Assembly (NCBI GenBank): GCA_963680875.1
Contig: OY804585.1
Coordinates: forward strand, 44,127,414 to 44,191,413
Length of the DNA: 64,000 bases
Direction of reading: 5' to 3'
Source of the DNA: Bathymodiolus brooksi
Taxonomy: Eukaryota; Mollusca; Bivalvia; Mytilida; Modiolidae
Below, piece by piece: positions 32,803-43,567 of this stretch. The position numbers and the translations under genes were made by a program. The notes below the pieces were generated by a model. That model was given only the letters and a program-made list of their open reading frames with translations, was not told where the DNA came from and ran no database searches. Position 1 is the stretch's first letter. Each line of letters begins with the position of its first letter.

Positions 32803-33437
32803 ATGATAATGCTTGATTTACAGAAAGCATTCGATACAGTTGATCATTATATATTATGTAGTAAATTACAAATTATGGGAGTTAAATCAACAAAATGGTT
32901 TGAGTTTTATTTAACAGACAGAAAGCAAAAAGTTAGTGTTAATGGTACAGAATCAAATTGTTTAACAGTTACTTGTGGTGTGGCTCAAGGTAGTATCTTG
33001 GGGCCTCTTCTTTTTCTATATTATGTAAATGACATGTCAATTAGTATTAGCTCAGACTGCAAATTATTATTGTATGGAGATGATAGCACAATATTATTCT
33101 CTCATAGGAATCCTGATGTAATATCAGAAAAGCTGGGAAAGGAACTGCAGTCCTGTAGTCAATGGCTAATAGATAACAAATTATCTTTGCATTTGAGAAA
33201 AACAGAATGTATTTTATTTGGTTCAAAACGTAAACTAAAAAAAGTTGATAAATTTCAAGTTACTTGTAATGAGCATATTATTACAGCTCAAAGTAGTGTG
33301 AAATATTTGGGCATTAATATAGGCAAATTTCTTTCTGGGGAAATTATAATTAATAATATTATTAAAAAAGTGAACTCAAGACTGAAGTTCCTATACAGAC
33401 AGGAACGAAGCTTATCAGAAAATGCTAGAAAAACCTT
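32803..33437 (+). pseudogene. LINE reverse transcriptase core
   Basis: The open frame carries motif A (DLQKAFDTVD, catalytic Asp), motif B (AQGSILGPLLF) and motif C (LLLYGDDSTILFS). The conserved block KTECILFGSKRKLKK follows, then the YLG motif and a helical region ending SENARKTL at the edge of the MULE-like insert. Upstream codons from about 32592 (GNYRPVSS) belong to the same RT but include a TGA near 32720. From family knowledge, motif C Ala is replaced by Gly here. Confidence 0.8.
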
Positions 33438-34483
33438 GGGGCCGTAGCTATAATCCGACAGTCCGATAGTCCGATAGTCCGACGGTCCGATAGTCCGACA
33501 GTCCGATAGTCCGACAAATGCTTTAAACTGATGAAAGTTTTGAAAAATAATTTGGCCAAAAATAGTATATTCGTAATTTCACGATCATGGCAAAGTTGTT
33601 TATTTTGTCATATTCCGATGCTGTTTCTTTCCGTGATATAAGGGGTCACTTAGGGACAATTACTTCAATCGTAACTTTTTTTTATATATGCGCTTGTCGT
33701 AGAAGGCGATTATAGCAGGGGTCACCCGTCGGAATCCCGGCGAATAAAAATAGGACCAACTTGTCGGAAGAGACAGAAAAACAAGTTCCCGTGTTATAAG
33801 TCGTTGCCCATGTTGACCCATCCCAGAGTCCCCTCTCTCTGATTTTTTGTTTACAAACTTTTCTTATCCTGAATATGACTGAAATATTGCTTGCTGGACC
33901 TTAAGCAATCAATCAATTCGCACACATTATTGTATCCAGCTCTATTGATGTGTCGACATTGCTTTTTAGCATAAATATTCCATGATAAAGGGCGGGGGAC
34001 ACTGGTACGCTCTTCTTTTTGTCTTTTCCTTTTTTTTTTGTATTTCTTTTTTTTTTTGTATTCATTTATTTCATCTTTCTTTTCAATTGTGACTTTTCTT
34101 GGCTGGACTCGGCTACACGCTACTTGAATAAAGCCTGAAGTAGTCGCTACTAAAAAATATACGGGATACTTACACTACCGGTTCATCACGACTGGATCCA
34201 TGTTTTCATGGAGTCCGTGTTGTTCATATATGTGTTTTTTTGAGTTCTTGTGTGGCCCTGCCAATTGTTTGTCCGTCTATGATATCGTGTTTCCGATGTT
34301 CTGGACCTTTCTTTGGTGAGTAAACGGTTCGGTTTCTGGCCCCATATTACACATGTTATAGTGTTAACTTTCAAAGAAATAAAGCATTTGTCGGACTATC
34401 GGACTGTCGGACTATCGGACTATCGGACTGTCGGACTATCGGACCGTCGGACTATCGGACTGTCGGATTATAGGTCGGACCCC
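33438..34483. mobile_element. MULE-like foldback element with repeat-built termini
   Basis: A 1046-bp insert with inverted termini of ~90-100 bp: both begin GGGG(T)CCG and read TATAATCCGACAG inward. Each terminus is built of an 8-bp tandem unit (AGTCCGAT / AGTCCGAC), about 8 copies on the left (33458-33515) and about 10 on the right (34389-34466). Both share the inner edge CAAATGCTTTA. It is flanked by a perfect 9-bp direct repeat AAAAACCTT (33429-33437 and 34484-34492). A 9-bp target duplication with long inverted termini is characteristic of Mutator-like elements. No transposase is encoded, so it is non-autonomous. It inserted into a LINE, whose reading frame is restored on its removal. Confidence 0.85.
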
Positions 34484-34492
34484 AAAAACCTT

Positions 34493-34856
34493 AAGTACAG
34501 CTTTAATTCAGTGCCATTTCGATTATGCATGTTCATCATGGTATGTTGGTTTGTGCAAAAAATACAAAGATAAATTGCAGGTTTTGCAAAATAAAGCTAT
34601 TCGATATATTAAGAATATGGGTAATAGAATTAGTGTGGATCAAAACATATTTTCTAGTATTGGTTTTTTAAATATAGAAAACAGAGTGAGACAACTTAGA
34701 CTCAATCATGTGCATATATTTTTTTATAACAAAATTAGTCCTCATTATATGATGGAAAACTTTACTAAGGTTCGAGATTGTTACCACCATCTTACAAGAT
34801 CTAGTGAATATAACTTTTTTGTTCCACCTTTAAAGGGTCAACAATTTCAGACATGT
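34493..34856 (+). pseudogene. LINE RT C-terminal part
   Basis: This resumes the LINE frame after the MULE-like insert. Removing 33438-34483 together with one copy of the 9-bp duplication joins ...NARKTL to STALIQCHF in frame. The segment encodes the thumb/connection region and ends where family similarity stops, around GQQFQTC (~34852), just before a palindrome. Confidence 0.75.
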
Positions 34857-34859
34857 ATG

Positions 34860-35050
34860 AGATACAGTACTGTTGAAACAAAAGAAGCGGCCCGTATTGG
34901 ATATAACCGGTTTCTTTTTCCGCATGAATGAATACTCGGGTGAAGGCCGAGGTGCGTAGCACCAAGGCCGTCACCTGGATACGAATGCGGAAAAAGAAAC
35001 CCGTTATATCCAATACGGACAAATTCTTTTGTTTCAATAATAATGTATCT
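34860..35050. repeat. long palindrome A (~190 bp)
   Basis: Arms 34860-34926 and 34982-35050 are reverse complements (GATACAGT...GTTGAAACAAAAG, then GTATTGGATATAAC, then TTTCTTTTTCCGCAT). An inner hairpin GGTGAAGGCC / GGCCGTCACC sits around the centre GAGGTGCGTAGCACC (~34950). It lies at the point where the LINE ends. Compare palindromes B, C and D, which have unrelated arms but a similar centre. Confidence 0.85.
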
Positions 35051-36172
35051 AACTTGTACAATAATAGTGTTGTTGAAAAAATAAATGGCATGGCATATAT
35101 TTTTACACTTTAGAAACCAAATAAGACAACAATTAACAAAAATAAAACGATAAATTTGTATCGATCAACGTCCTTTCGATTCTCGTTTATATTTAGATAT
35201 TTCAAGGTTTTTCAAGTGAAAAGAATCGTTTATATTTAGATATTTCAAGGTCTTTCAAGTGTCCCAAATATTCACCTGTGGTCTGTCTGATTTGTTATTA
35301 CTTGCGGTCGGTTCGTTAGTTGTTTTTGTATTGCGAGAATACATTTTAAAAGTTCACATACTCGTTAGTTCTGAACATAAATTATGCCAGATCTTAAATA
35401 CTTGTATCGTGTCTTATATATTGCTTTTTTAAACAGATTGTTGATAGAAAAAATTAACAAAGCTTACTATCAAGAGTCATATACCTGTATACTAATTATA
35501 GAGTATAGGAGTGTGGTTACCGTAGCCGAGTTGTTAGATGTAGACCAGCGGCAGAAAATCAACAAATAAAATGTAATGAACCCATGGGCTACACACCTAT
35601 ATCATATGTCATTGGAAAGAGGAATGACGGGACTCTCAGAATAATGATGCCGTAAAAGTCGGAAGTGGTCACGTTTTTGCATAATTAAGGTCAAAGGTCA
35701 AGAATTTTTTTTTTTCGCTTTCGACTTTCGTTCGAAAAGTGCATTTTCCTTAAAAATGAAATTCAATTCGACAAGTTTGATGGTTTTTATTTGATGGACC
35801 ACATATTAAATTAGATTATTGAACCAAAATTCAGAAATGAATGACGTCAATTGACGTCGAAATGACTGTTTTTGGATGGAAATGTGATTTTTCAATGTAA
35901 GTGACTCGTATTTGCTTCCATAAAACAATGACGTTGACCCAAAGTCATCCCTATTTACGTAATAATGACGTTTATTTATGTTTCATTATATTTTGTATAT
36001 GTACTGTTCGATACAAGGAAGTAAATCAAAACATACCCGATTCGCCCAACACAGGTATTTTTTGTAAGTCTGTATTTTGTCAGTCCCTAAATAGCTATGA
36101 GCATTGTACATCTCATGTGGAACCCTTGTAGGTTTTTTTATTAAAGTGATTCATAAATAAAAACACCCTTTT
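35051..36172. other. non-coding spacer with a 46-bp duplication
   Basis: The only structure I see is a tandem pair at about 35182-35270: TCGTTTATATTTAGATATTT followed by CAAGGTTTTTCAAGTG and its near-copy. The remaining sequence has no supported gene. Short frames at 35384-35569 and 35901-36131 have no features. Confidence 0.5.
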
Positions 36173-36455
36173 CAGAGGCGGATTCAGGGGGGGGGGGTGC
36201 GCACCCGGCGCGCGCCCCCCCCCCCCTAAAACTGGAAAAAATATGATTTTTTTTGGCGTAAAATCGTGATTTTTCACATGAAATACCCCAAAAATTTCGC
36301 GAGCCCCCCCTAAAATTGGAAAAATATGATTTTTTGGCGTAAAATCGTGATTTTTCACACGAAATACCCCAAAAATTTTCGCGACTCCCTTCGCTCGGCG
36401 CAATTTTTATATGTGCGCGCGCCCCCCCTAACTTGAAATCCCGGATCCGCCCCTG
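36173..36455. mobile_element. MITE-like element with CAG(A/G)GGCGGAT ends
   Basis: It begins CAGAGGCGGATTCAG and ends with its inverted match CCGGATCCGCCCCTG, flanked by a 5-bp direct repeat CTTTT (36168-36172, 36456-36460). Inside are G/C homopolymers and two tandem copies of an ~80-bp unit (AAAACTGGAAAAA, TTTGGCGTAAAATCGTGA, CACATGAAATACCCC). A related element with the same ends is at 40447-40628. It is non-coding, so its transposase source is unknown. Confidence 0.75.
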
Positions 36456-36652
36456 CTTTTAGACATTTTGAACGTTTAAAACGTAAATATACATGTTTCA
36501 TTCACCATCGTAATCCGAAACCCAATTATTATCAGAAAAATTGGGTGTTTGGATAATGCATTTGATCTGGTCAATCGCATATGGAGATATTCAGGGAATC
36601 AAATAAATACAGTTGTTTTTATGATTTGTTTAAAAAAAGAACTCTTGCGTGC
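36456..36652. other. short non-coding gap
   Basis: AT-rich DNA between the MITE-like element and the end of the pseudogene; nothing else is seen. Confidence 0.5.
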
Positions 36653-38407
36653 TTACGCATCGTCATCTTCGATATCTGTCCTGTGTGTAATCACATTGTG
36701 ACAGAGGTCTAATGCTTGGCAAGGACAAAGTTTTGTGCAAGACAAATTCTGTTCAAAACAAACACAACCTTTACTACAAACGGATCTTCCGTTGCATACG
36801 AGGTCCTGCAAAAAGTCAGATGACATTTGACCTTCAAACAATATTGGTTCAAGACCAAACTTTCCATCTTTGCAACCATGTTCAAGAGGTGATCCAGCTG
36901 CTGGTTTTGGAATATGTGCAATTAACCATATCTTTGTTGGGTACGAAGATCTAAGAACATGCTGTTTAAATGTGTCTTCACTCGGAGGAAGTCTCACCAA
37001 AGTAGAATCTTTGACAGTTTCCAATTTTACCCGCAATTTGTTCAGATCGATATGGCATCGTTTCGACTTTCCCTTCGGATCATACAGCCTTGATATTAGT
37101 TTTCGGCATATATCAACTGAATCATTCTATTCGAGACAAATCACTAAACTGATTGGGTGGCTCTTTCAGAGCTTTGAGCATAGAGTTCTTCCCGATACCA
37201 AAGAATGAAGAAGTGGTATCACACCCAGTTAGAGCATGATCAGCTGGCAAGATCTCACACACAACGGAGCTCAATGACTTGCATAAGTCGTGTACAGGGA
37301 TATAACGTCTACAATCCTTAGTGCTCGTAATAAGTCCTGTTTGAAACCAAAGCTCACTTGTGTTTTTCATATTTTGAAAATAATGTACTAAAAGGACAAG
37401 AACGTCCGTATCTGGGGATTTCACAATGATGCGACCTTGAACGTTATTCTCTTGATACAGTTTGTCAGAATACAGTGCATGCAAAATTATGCGGGTATCC
37501 GCCTCTTCTTGTGTGCTTACCAAACAACTGCAATGTAACATACCATTCTGATTCAACATTTTAACTGTTTCAGGATTAGAAAATAAACCGGCCAGGTAAA
37601 GGGATTGCCCTTCTTGGAGAGAACTGTTCTGACGAATATGTTTGGCAATGTAATCGCCGAGAAATCTAATAATATTTTCACCAGAACTAATAAACTTTTT
37701 CCAGTCAGGAATAACCCTACCTTCAATCAAATGCAGTGAAAACAGACTTGGATCGACGGTCCCGTTCTGCCTTTTTGATAGAGTTTTGAATGTCATATCT
37801 ATCAAAGATATCGACGACAACGGATGTAAACTGAAAACAAGAGATCTGATTTTTTACAAAATCAAGTGCCATCTCACCAAAGGTTCTAAACCTTTTTGCA
37901 TTTATTGACTGCAACAAAGGCATGTCATCTCTGATCAGAGTTGTTCTGGAAATATCAAAAAATGGGCAGTGTTTGTATTATAGAAACGTTCTGTTCCAGT
38001 TGATGTACAAGATCTGCCTTACTGGTTTTGCGCATTGTGCCATCGTCGTGAAACAATTATGTTGGAATCGGACCAATTGGAAAAGACAAAACCTTTTCAA
38101 CAGTAACGTCCTCTCGACAATTTGCAAGAACCAGTTCCCGACTAAAAACTAGCTCAGGATTCACTGTGTCCCCAGAACGACACTTCAGCTTAGTTTTGTG
38201 AGTCATATCTTCGAATGACTTCAACTTGGACCGTGTACTAGGATTGTAGAAACTACGAGACTGGCCCTCAGACAAAGAACCATCAACAAGTGATGTGACC
38301 ATTTTTGTACCTTCTTCAACACAATTCAATAATGATTCTTGAACTTCCCTAGATGGCAGAAGTTTAAGTTGGCTACTAAACTGTGCCATTTTCCGGAAAA
38401 CACTCAC
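36653..38407 (-). pseudogene. pseudogene of a PIN-like / CXC cysteine-rich protein family
   Basis: Four minus-strand frames form one protein read right to left: 38407-38057 (MAQFSSQLKLLPSREVQE...), 37923-37723 (MPLLQSINAKRFRTFGEMAL...FDRYDIQNSIK), 37820-37122 (EEADTRIILHAL, IIVKSPDTDVLVLLVHYF, ILPADHALTGCDTTSSFFG) and 37036-36653 (ending with a Cys-rich CSKGCVCFEQNLSCTKLCPC block). A TAA at ~38045 and frameshifts near 37960, 37815 and 37125 break it. The SPDTDVLVL and GCDTTS blocks with conserved Asp residues look like a PIN/FEN-type nuclease fold, and the C-terminal Cys cluster resembles the CXC (tesmin/TSO1-like) domain; both are inferred from pattern. I recall this family as multi-copy and intron-poor in corals, sponges and molluscs, with unknown function. 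Confidence 0.65.
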
Positions 38408-38559
38408 AACAGTTCCGACAAATGATTTTCTAACAACTTGTAAACATTAATTAAATTCTCTACAAACAATATTTCAAACCATATTTTGTAACTAAAACGT
38501 TACAATTAAAAACAGCAAATGTTAACAATTAAATACAGATAGCACAAGAATATAAGTAA
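38408..38559. other. short non-coding gap
   Basis: AT-rich sequence upstream of the pseudogene with no promoter motif that I can support. Confidence 0.4.
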
Positions 38560-38717
38560 TTATTATATACTTATTGACTGGGTATGAGGGAATAGCAAGT
38601 CTGTTGTCCCTGAGACCCTGACTATTGAACGAGGCGAAGCCGAGGTCAATAGTCAGGGTCGAGGGGACAACAAACTTGCTATTCCCGAATACACAGTCTA
38701 TAAGTATTTTATTATAC
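38560..38717. repeat. long palindrome B (~158 bp)
   Basis: Arms 38560-38630 and 38647-38717 pair (TATACTTATTGACTG, GGGAATAGCAAGT, GTTGTCCC, ACCCTGACTATTGA) around the centre ACGAGGCGAAGCCGAGGT. A few mismatches occur in the arms. The centre, not the arms, resembles those of palindromes A and C. Confidence 0.9.
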
Positions 38718-39978
38718 CGAAAAACATTAGACTCATAGTTGAATGATCACCTCAAAATGATAAAGACCAATAAAATCACGCATCTTTTGTCAGTATTTTG
38801 CATTATAAATCTGAATATTGTCTCATGGACATTTTTATGCTATTTCCCCAGTCATTCATAATGATTCTTTTGAGAAAGTAGACTTCAACATAAATTTACA
38901 AGTCTTATGAAAATTTTGAATTTTTTTGAAATTTTCGAAATTTAATTTTTTTTTGAAATTTCAGAATTTTCGTTAATAGACGATGAAGTCCTAGTGTTCC
39001 GAATGAATATAAAACTTTTATCCAATCCAGTCGCGGAACTAAAAGTCCGCGAAAACGATTCACATAGCCGGTCCATAGTCTTAAAAACTATGGACCGCTC
39101 AATAGTCAAACAACTGGAAAAGGAGAAAAATAGCAATTTTAATGTAGAAAATTTTGTGATGTTCATATACTGAGGTACAATAATAAGAAAATATGCTTTG
39201 GTCTCGATGCAATAAGATTTGATCGGACTGAGGATTATAATTTTAAAAAGTCACGGGTAAAATATCCGGAATCATTTTCTACTTTCGATATGTTGATGTG
39301 CATTTAAAAACGGTCCAAACCTCTTAAACTAGTAGAAATTGGCGCTATAATGATAATGTTTTATGTAAACTATGTTTACACTTTTGTTTTTAAAAAAGTT
39401 TGAGATCAATTTAATGAAAGCATTTCTTCTGACATAATTTTAAAAGTGACCGTTAAAATATTTAACACATCTGCTGGTTTCAAAGAAGCCAAACTGATGA
39501 AATAAAAGTTATTTTAATAAGATATTTTGAATTATTTTATTTATTTAAGTTAGATTTAAAAACTACAAGCGCAACAAATTGCCGAAGATGCATAAATCAA
39601 ATATAATATTGATCTTACTGAGTATGATCGGACTTTCTCCAAAAACGCAGTAATCCTAGAAAAATGTAGTTTTCGTGATAACGTGACCATACGATTGTAT
39701 TACGCCATGTTAAATTTATTAGCTAAAAGCATAATCTAGCGTTTGAAAGTATATTTAGGTGTGTAGTCGATGGGTTGATTTAACTCTTTAAATAAGCGAC
39801 TTTTTAGATTTCGCCGCTGGCCTACATTGACAGAGTATAAATTATTTCTATTCGAGAAATGTTCCTTTGAAATAAAATTTGCGTAAAAATAGTGAAGACT
39901 AGCTAATATTTTGTTCAGGGTAATCTCGAATTCTACAAGGAAAGCAAAGGCTAAATGGTTTCTTGAACACACTTGGAT
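38718..39978. other. non-coding spacer
   Basis: AT-rich. A small perfect hairpin lies at about 39068-39096 (CGGTCCATAGTC / GACTATGGACCG class, with AAAAA in the loop). No gene is supported. Confidence 0.5.
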
Positions 39979-40446
39979 CACTAGTATTAAACTGATGTTC
40001 GTAACATTAGTTACCTACATCCCAACATGGCGGACACTGAAAATGGTAAATTAGAATATCCTTGTTTTCTCTTTGTTTTTAGTTTATTTTCAAATATTTT
40101 CATTTCAAATGTATAGATATTTTAACAATTAACTGTAGTGATATGCTTAAATCAACTGTAAATTCTCCTATGTGGCACAAAACCTACTTTAAGAAATACA
40201 AATGATGTAAGTAACTGTAGAATTATTTTTGAACAATGTTCGTAACTTTCAAATATGATGTTGGTAACTTTAAACTTTGGTGTTTCTAAAATTATGTTTA
40301 AAACATTTAAAGAACAACGCTTTTGTAATAAATAAAATTTGAAAACAAAGAAAAACATCCCCGAAGTGATAGAGAGGGTAATAGAGGTGGGAGAGATTAT
40401 ATAATGCACGAGAGAAAAAAATACAGAGCGGAGGATGAGAGGATTA

Positions 40447-40628
40447 CAGGGGCGTATCCAGAATTTCAAGCTGGGGGAGGGGGCATACTTAGAAAATTTG
40501 CGCCGAGCGGAGTGAGGCGCGATATTTTTTGGGGTATTTCGCCAATAAATCTTATTTTTTCCAATTTTAGGGGGGGGGGCGCGCGTCGGGTGCGCCGTCC
40601 CCCCCCCCTCCTCCTGAATCCGCCCCTG
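40447..40628. mobile_element. MITE-like element, second copy type, nested
   Basis: It begins CAGGGGCGTATCCAGAA and ends TGAATCCGCCCCTG, the same terminal pair as 36173-36455, with an inner GGCGCGCGTCGGGTGCGCC and GC homopolymers. The central unit differs (GAAAATTTGCGCCGAGCGGA). No matching target duplication is evident. Confidence 0.65.
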
Positions 40629-41896
40629 GTTTATGAATGAGTCAGATGAACGAAAGATGAGGGTAGTGGGAGAAGAACACCTTGTCCAACGCTCGTTTCC
40701 AATTAGCAATAATAAACACGTGGCTTTGCGTTTCCTGTAATCTTTTGTAATCTTACAGTGATGGATATCGAGAATGACCAGATAATTAATAGTGCTGAGG
40801 CCGATGCGGCAGTCGATACAACATATGTAGTTGTTTAGTATTATATTGATATTTCTATTTGGTCTTGGTCTTTCATAAACTACGACCTTGCAATAGGGCG
40901 TTTTGACTTCCGACCTTTGGGTGTTTAGGACCTCCCATGGATGGCGACCTCCGACATCATCATTAAATTCGATTAGGGCCATTCTGGGTCTCACATATAA
41001 ATTCTAACAAAGTATATTTGTATGTAAATTAACAGTTCTATGTGTAAATATGCCGTGAATTATTACCAAATTAATTGTCCTTTGTGTTTTTTGCTTATTT
41101 TAATAAAAATGGACACACCAGATCAAGTATTTTAAGAATGACACATCTAATTATTTCCCTTTAATGCTGAAATGCAACCAGATTAATTTATTATCAATTT
41201 GTTAGACTATTGTATTAAATACAGATAAATAAAGATTTATAATACTTTTTAACGAATCTATAATTTGTAAGTATTAAAATTGGATTAATCTATGGTAAAG
41301 CTGTTTTCGAAAAGTTTTTTTTTTTTTTTTTTATCATACCATTTCAAGTTTTACAAATACATATACATTTATAAATATGCATTGAAATTGACAGAATGTT
41401 AGTCTGAACAGTCTTGACGGTATATAAACCCTCAAATAACTTTAACCCAAGAACACAGCCTACGGCGCTAATTGGCTCTTATAAAAAATATGCTACCCCT
41501 AAAGAAGAGGGACCACTAACAGTAAATGAAGGCGGAATACTGTGTAAGTGTTCAGCTTGTTGAATGTTTGTTGTTATGTAACTTATGATCACCTTTATTC
41601 ATGCTAAAAAACGAGTAATATAACTGTTTTACAAAGAGAGCAATAGCATATGTGTTGATACCTTTCTACCAAATCTGTATTACGACTCTGTGTCGACGCA
41701 TTACGTCGACTCAGATCGATTTTTAGCTTAGGAACTGGCCACAGCAGGTAACGATCGGCTATCTTGAAACCTGATAAGTTAGGAAGACGTCCGAACATTT
41801 CCGCAAAGGTTCCGAACGAATAACTGATAGTACACGAGCGCCACCAAGCGTCAATAGGTGCGGGTGCAATCCATTAGTTTAATATCAATAGTTTTT

Positions 41897-42310
41897 ATAC
41901 CCATACCCCCCACAAACAAAGTTTGGGGGGGTATATAGGAATCACCCCGTCCGTCCGTGTGTCCGTCCGTCCATGTACCTTGTGAGCGCAACTCCTCCTA
42001 AACCGCTTATTGGATTTTTATGAAACTTTACACATTTGTAGTACACTACCTGCAGAAGTGCATGAAGGAATACCGTTGCTGTCTAAAATTTAGAAGGGGA
42101 GATAATTCAACTTATACTTTCACGAAAAGGGGGGTCGTGTACTTGTGGCGACCCCTAGATGTATGTTCTTGGTTAGTTTATTTTGGAGATGGGATGTTGT
42201 CTCCTTGACATAACTCCATATCCGTTCATTTTTCATAGGTAACTTGCTAATATACCTGTATTCCAAAGTTTGAACATCATAGTATTGCAAGCAGGGGGTA
42301 TCACTCATTG
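41897..42310. repeat. dispersed repeat with TACCCCCC hairpin start
   Basis: The start forms a hairpin, TACCCCCCACAAAC / GTTTGGGGGGGTA (41904-41934), followed by a GTCCGTCC-rich stretch and then ACTCCTCCTAAACCGC and TTTTATGAAACTTTACAC. I associate this arrangement with a repeat found in many molluscs and other invertebrates. The right limit is approximate. Confidence 0.5.
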
Positions 42311-43172
42311 AGGTCACTCACAGTTCTAGATTAAATCAGGATCGCATACATGAATTTCCTTCACCTATCTCTTAAATATAATTATACACATAGATTTCCT
42401 ACAAGTCCCTTATCTATATTCTTGTATACTTTAGTAAATATGTTGCTATAGGTAATATATCTCTACCGACAATAGTTATATAGTACAGATACATTGCTTT
42501 CAGCAGCAAACGTATTAAAGAGGTACGCACAAGATACACGTAGGTTAGAAAGGGACTTATTGTAGCAAGTCTATAATTGTTTACATTGACATGATTACGA
42601 TGTTTCATGGATCAACAAGTCTTCAACTGTCAATAAGTCGCATGTGACGCTAAAACAAATCAACATCCTAAAAATGTGAGAAAGGTAGAATACTGTACAT
42701 GTATGCGACCCTGAATTGTTTTTCTTCTTAATGCTCGTTCTATATGCTTTCGTTTCGTTGCTTGTTGTTCTTTTTACTTTTAAGTTGTCTGCATGCTTAA
42801 TTTTGCTTTTAAATTGAAACCAAGAGTTTCTTAACGAGCAATTAAACACCTTCTTATTATTTAACAGTTATGGAAATCTGCAGTTACGGACATCTCTTTA
42901 AATATCTTTCTAACGTTACGAACATCACTTCAAAGAGTTACGTACATCCTTCAAATTTTTTCAAGTTAATATTTCAATGCTCTCAAAAGAGTTTCGTCAT
43001 TTTTATGTATGCATTCGAGTATCTAATATTCCCACCTGTAATCATACCGTTGGACTTACTAATAAGCACTACTGATAAAGAGAAAACAAGGATATTCTAA
43101 TTTACCATTTTCGGTGTCCACCATGTTGGGATGTAGGTAACTAAAGTTACGAACATCAGTTTAATACCAGTG

Positions 43173-43567
43173 TTAGATGAAATATTCAAAAACTCAAGAT
43201 AGTGTCTACTGTGCACCGTGTAGATTATTTGGCCCATATGTTAATTAATTGTATTCGATTCCAAATCAAACTTAACCCACTACACATTTGACAAAATAAA
43301 ATTTCTAAGTCAACTACATATTTGTATTATATTGCTCTACTTAATATTTTATTTCTCAAAAGTTATGTTCAAAAGTTGCTCATGAAAATTGGGTTTCCGT
43401 GGGATCATTTTTAGTGTCAAGAAATTGCAAGAATGCAGGATTTTGCACCATTTACCCCAGAGCTTCATACCCCCTGCCGTAAGACAACCTCTGCGAGGTG
43501 GGGGAGGGTCCACCAGACTTTTAAACAGATTTGAGTACACTTCATTTTGGGGTAGCTACGCCCCTGC
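43173..43567. other. non-coding spacer
   Basis: No gene is supported. Mirrored frames near 43349-43592 have no domain features. A GC-rich scrap near 43490-43565 (TGGGGTAGCTACGCCCCTG) may be the eroded end of a MITE-like element like those at 36 and 40 kb. Confidence 0.45.

Larger units (their letters stand above)
31650..34856 (+). mobile_element. CR1/L2-like LINE, 5'-truncated, interrupted by two insertions
   Basis: Three blocks of one reverse-transcriptase ORF lie in order. 31664-31835 is the start of RT (LNPSKSTGLDGIPLRFLRDG). 32592-33437 is the RT core: GNYRPVSS, MIMLDLQKAFDTVDH motif A, CGVAQGSILGPLLF motif B, YGDD motif C, then KYLGINIG. 34493-34850 is the thumb and connection (LIQCHFDYACSSW, LNIENRVRQLRLNH). 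The endonuclease and the 5' part are missing. Inserts at 31836-32591 and 33438-34483 separate the blocks, and a palindrome follows the third block. Motif C reads YGDD instead of the usual YADD. There is also an in-frame TGA in FQTGF-stop-AAHS near 32720, so the copy is dead. Confidence 0.85.
39979..43172. mobile_element. 3.2 kb DNA-transposon-like element with terminal and subterminal inverted repeats
   Basis: Left end 39979-40075 and right end 43080-43172 are inverted copies over ~85-95 bp. They start CACTRGTATTAAACTGATG and contain GTTCGTAAC, TTACCTACATCCCAACATGG and TTAGAATATCCTTGTTTTCTC. Subterminal words GATGTTCGTAACTT or variants recur near 40233 and 40257 on the left. They recur inverted near 42884, 42915 and 42938 on the right, as transposase-binding sites do in CACTA/EnSpm-like elements. 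TTGGAT precedes and TTAGAT follows, which could be an imperfect target duplication. No transposase frame is visible; a 280-codon frame inside runs through a nested MITE. A short stretch (40994-40870, minus, MALIEFNDDVGGRHPWEVL) looks protein-like but I cannot identify it. Confidence 0.65.

Noticed and set aside
40152..40994. 280-codon minus-strand ORF
   Set aside because: It runs through a nested MITE-like element and AT-rich DNA; only a short stretch near its start looks protein-like, so it is not a gene as it stands.
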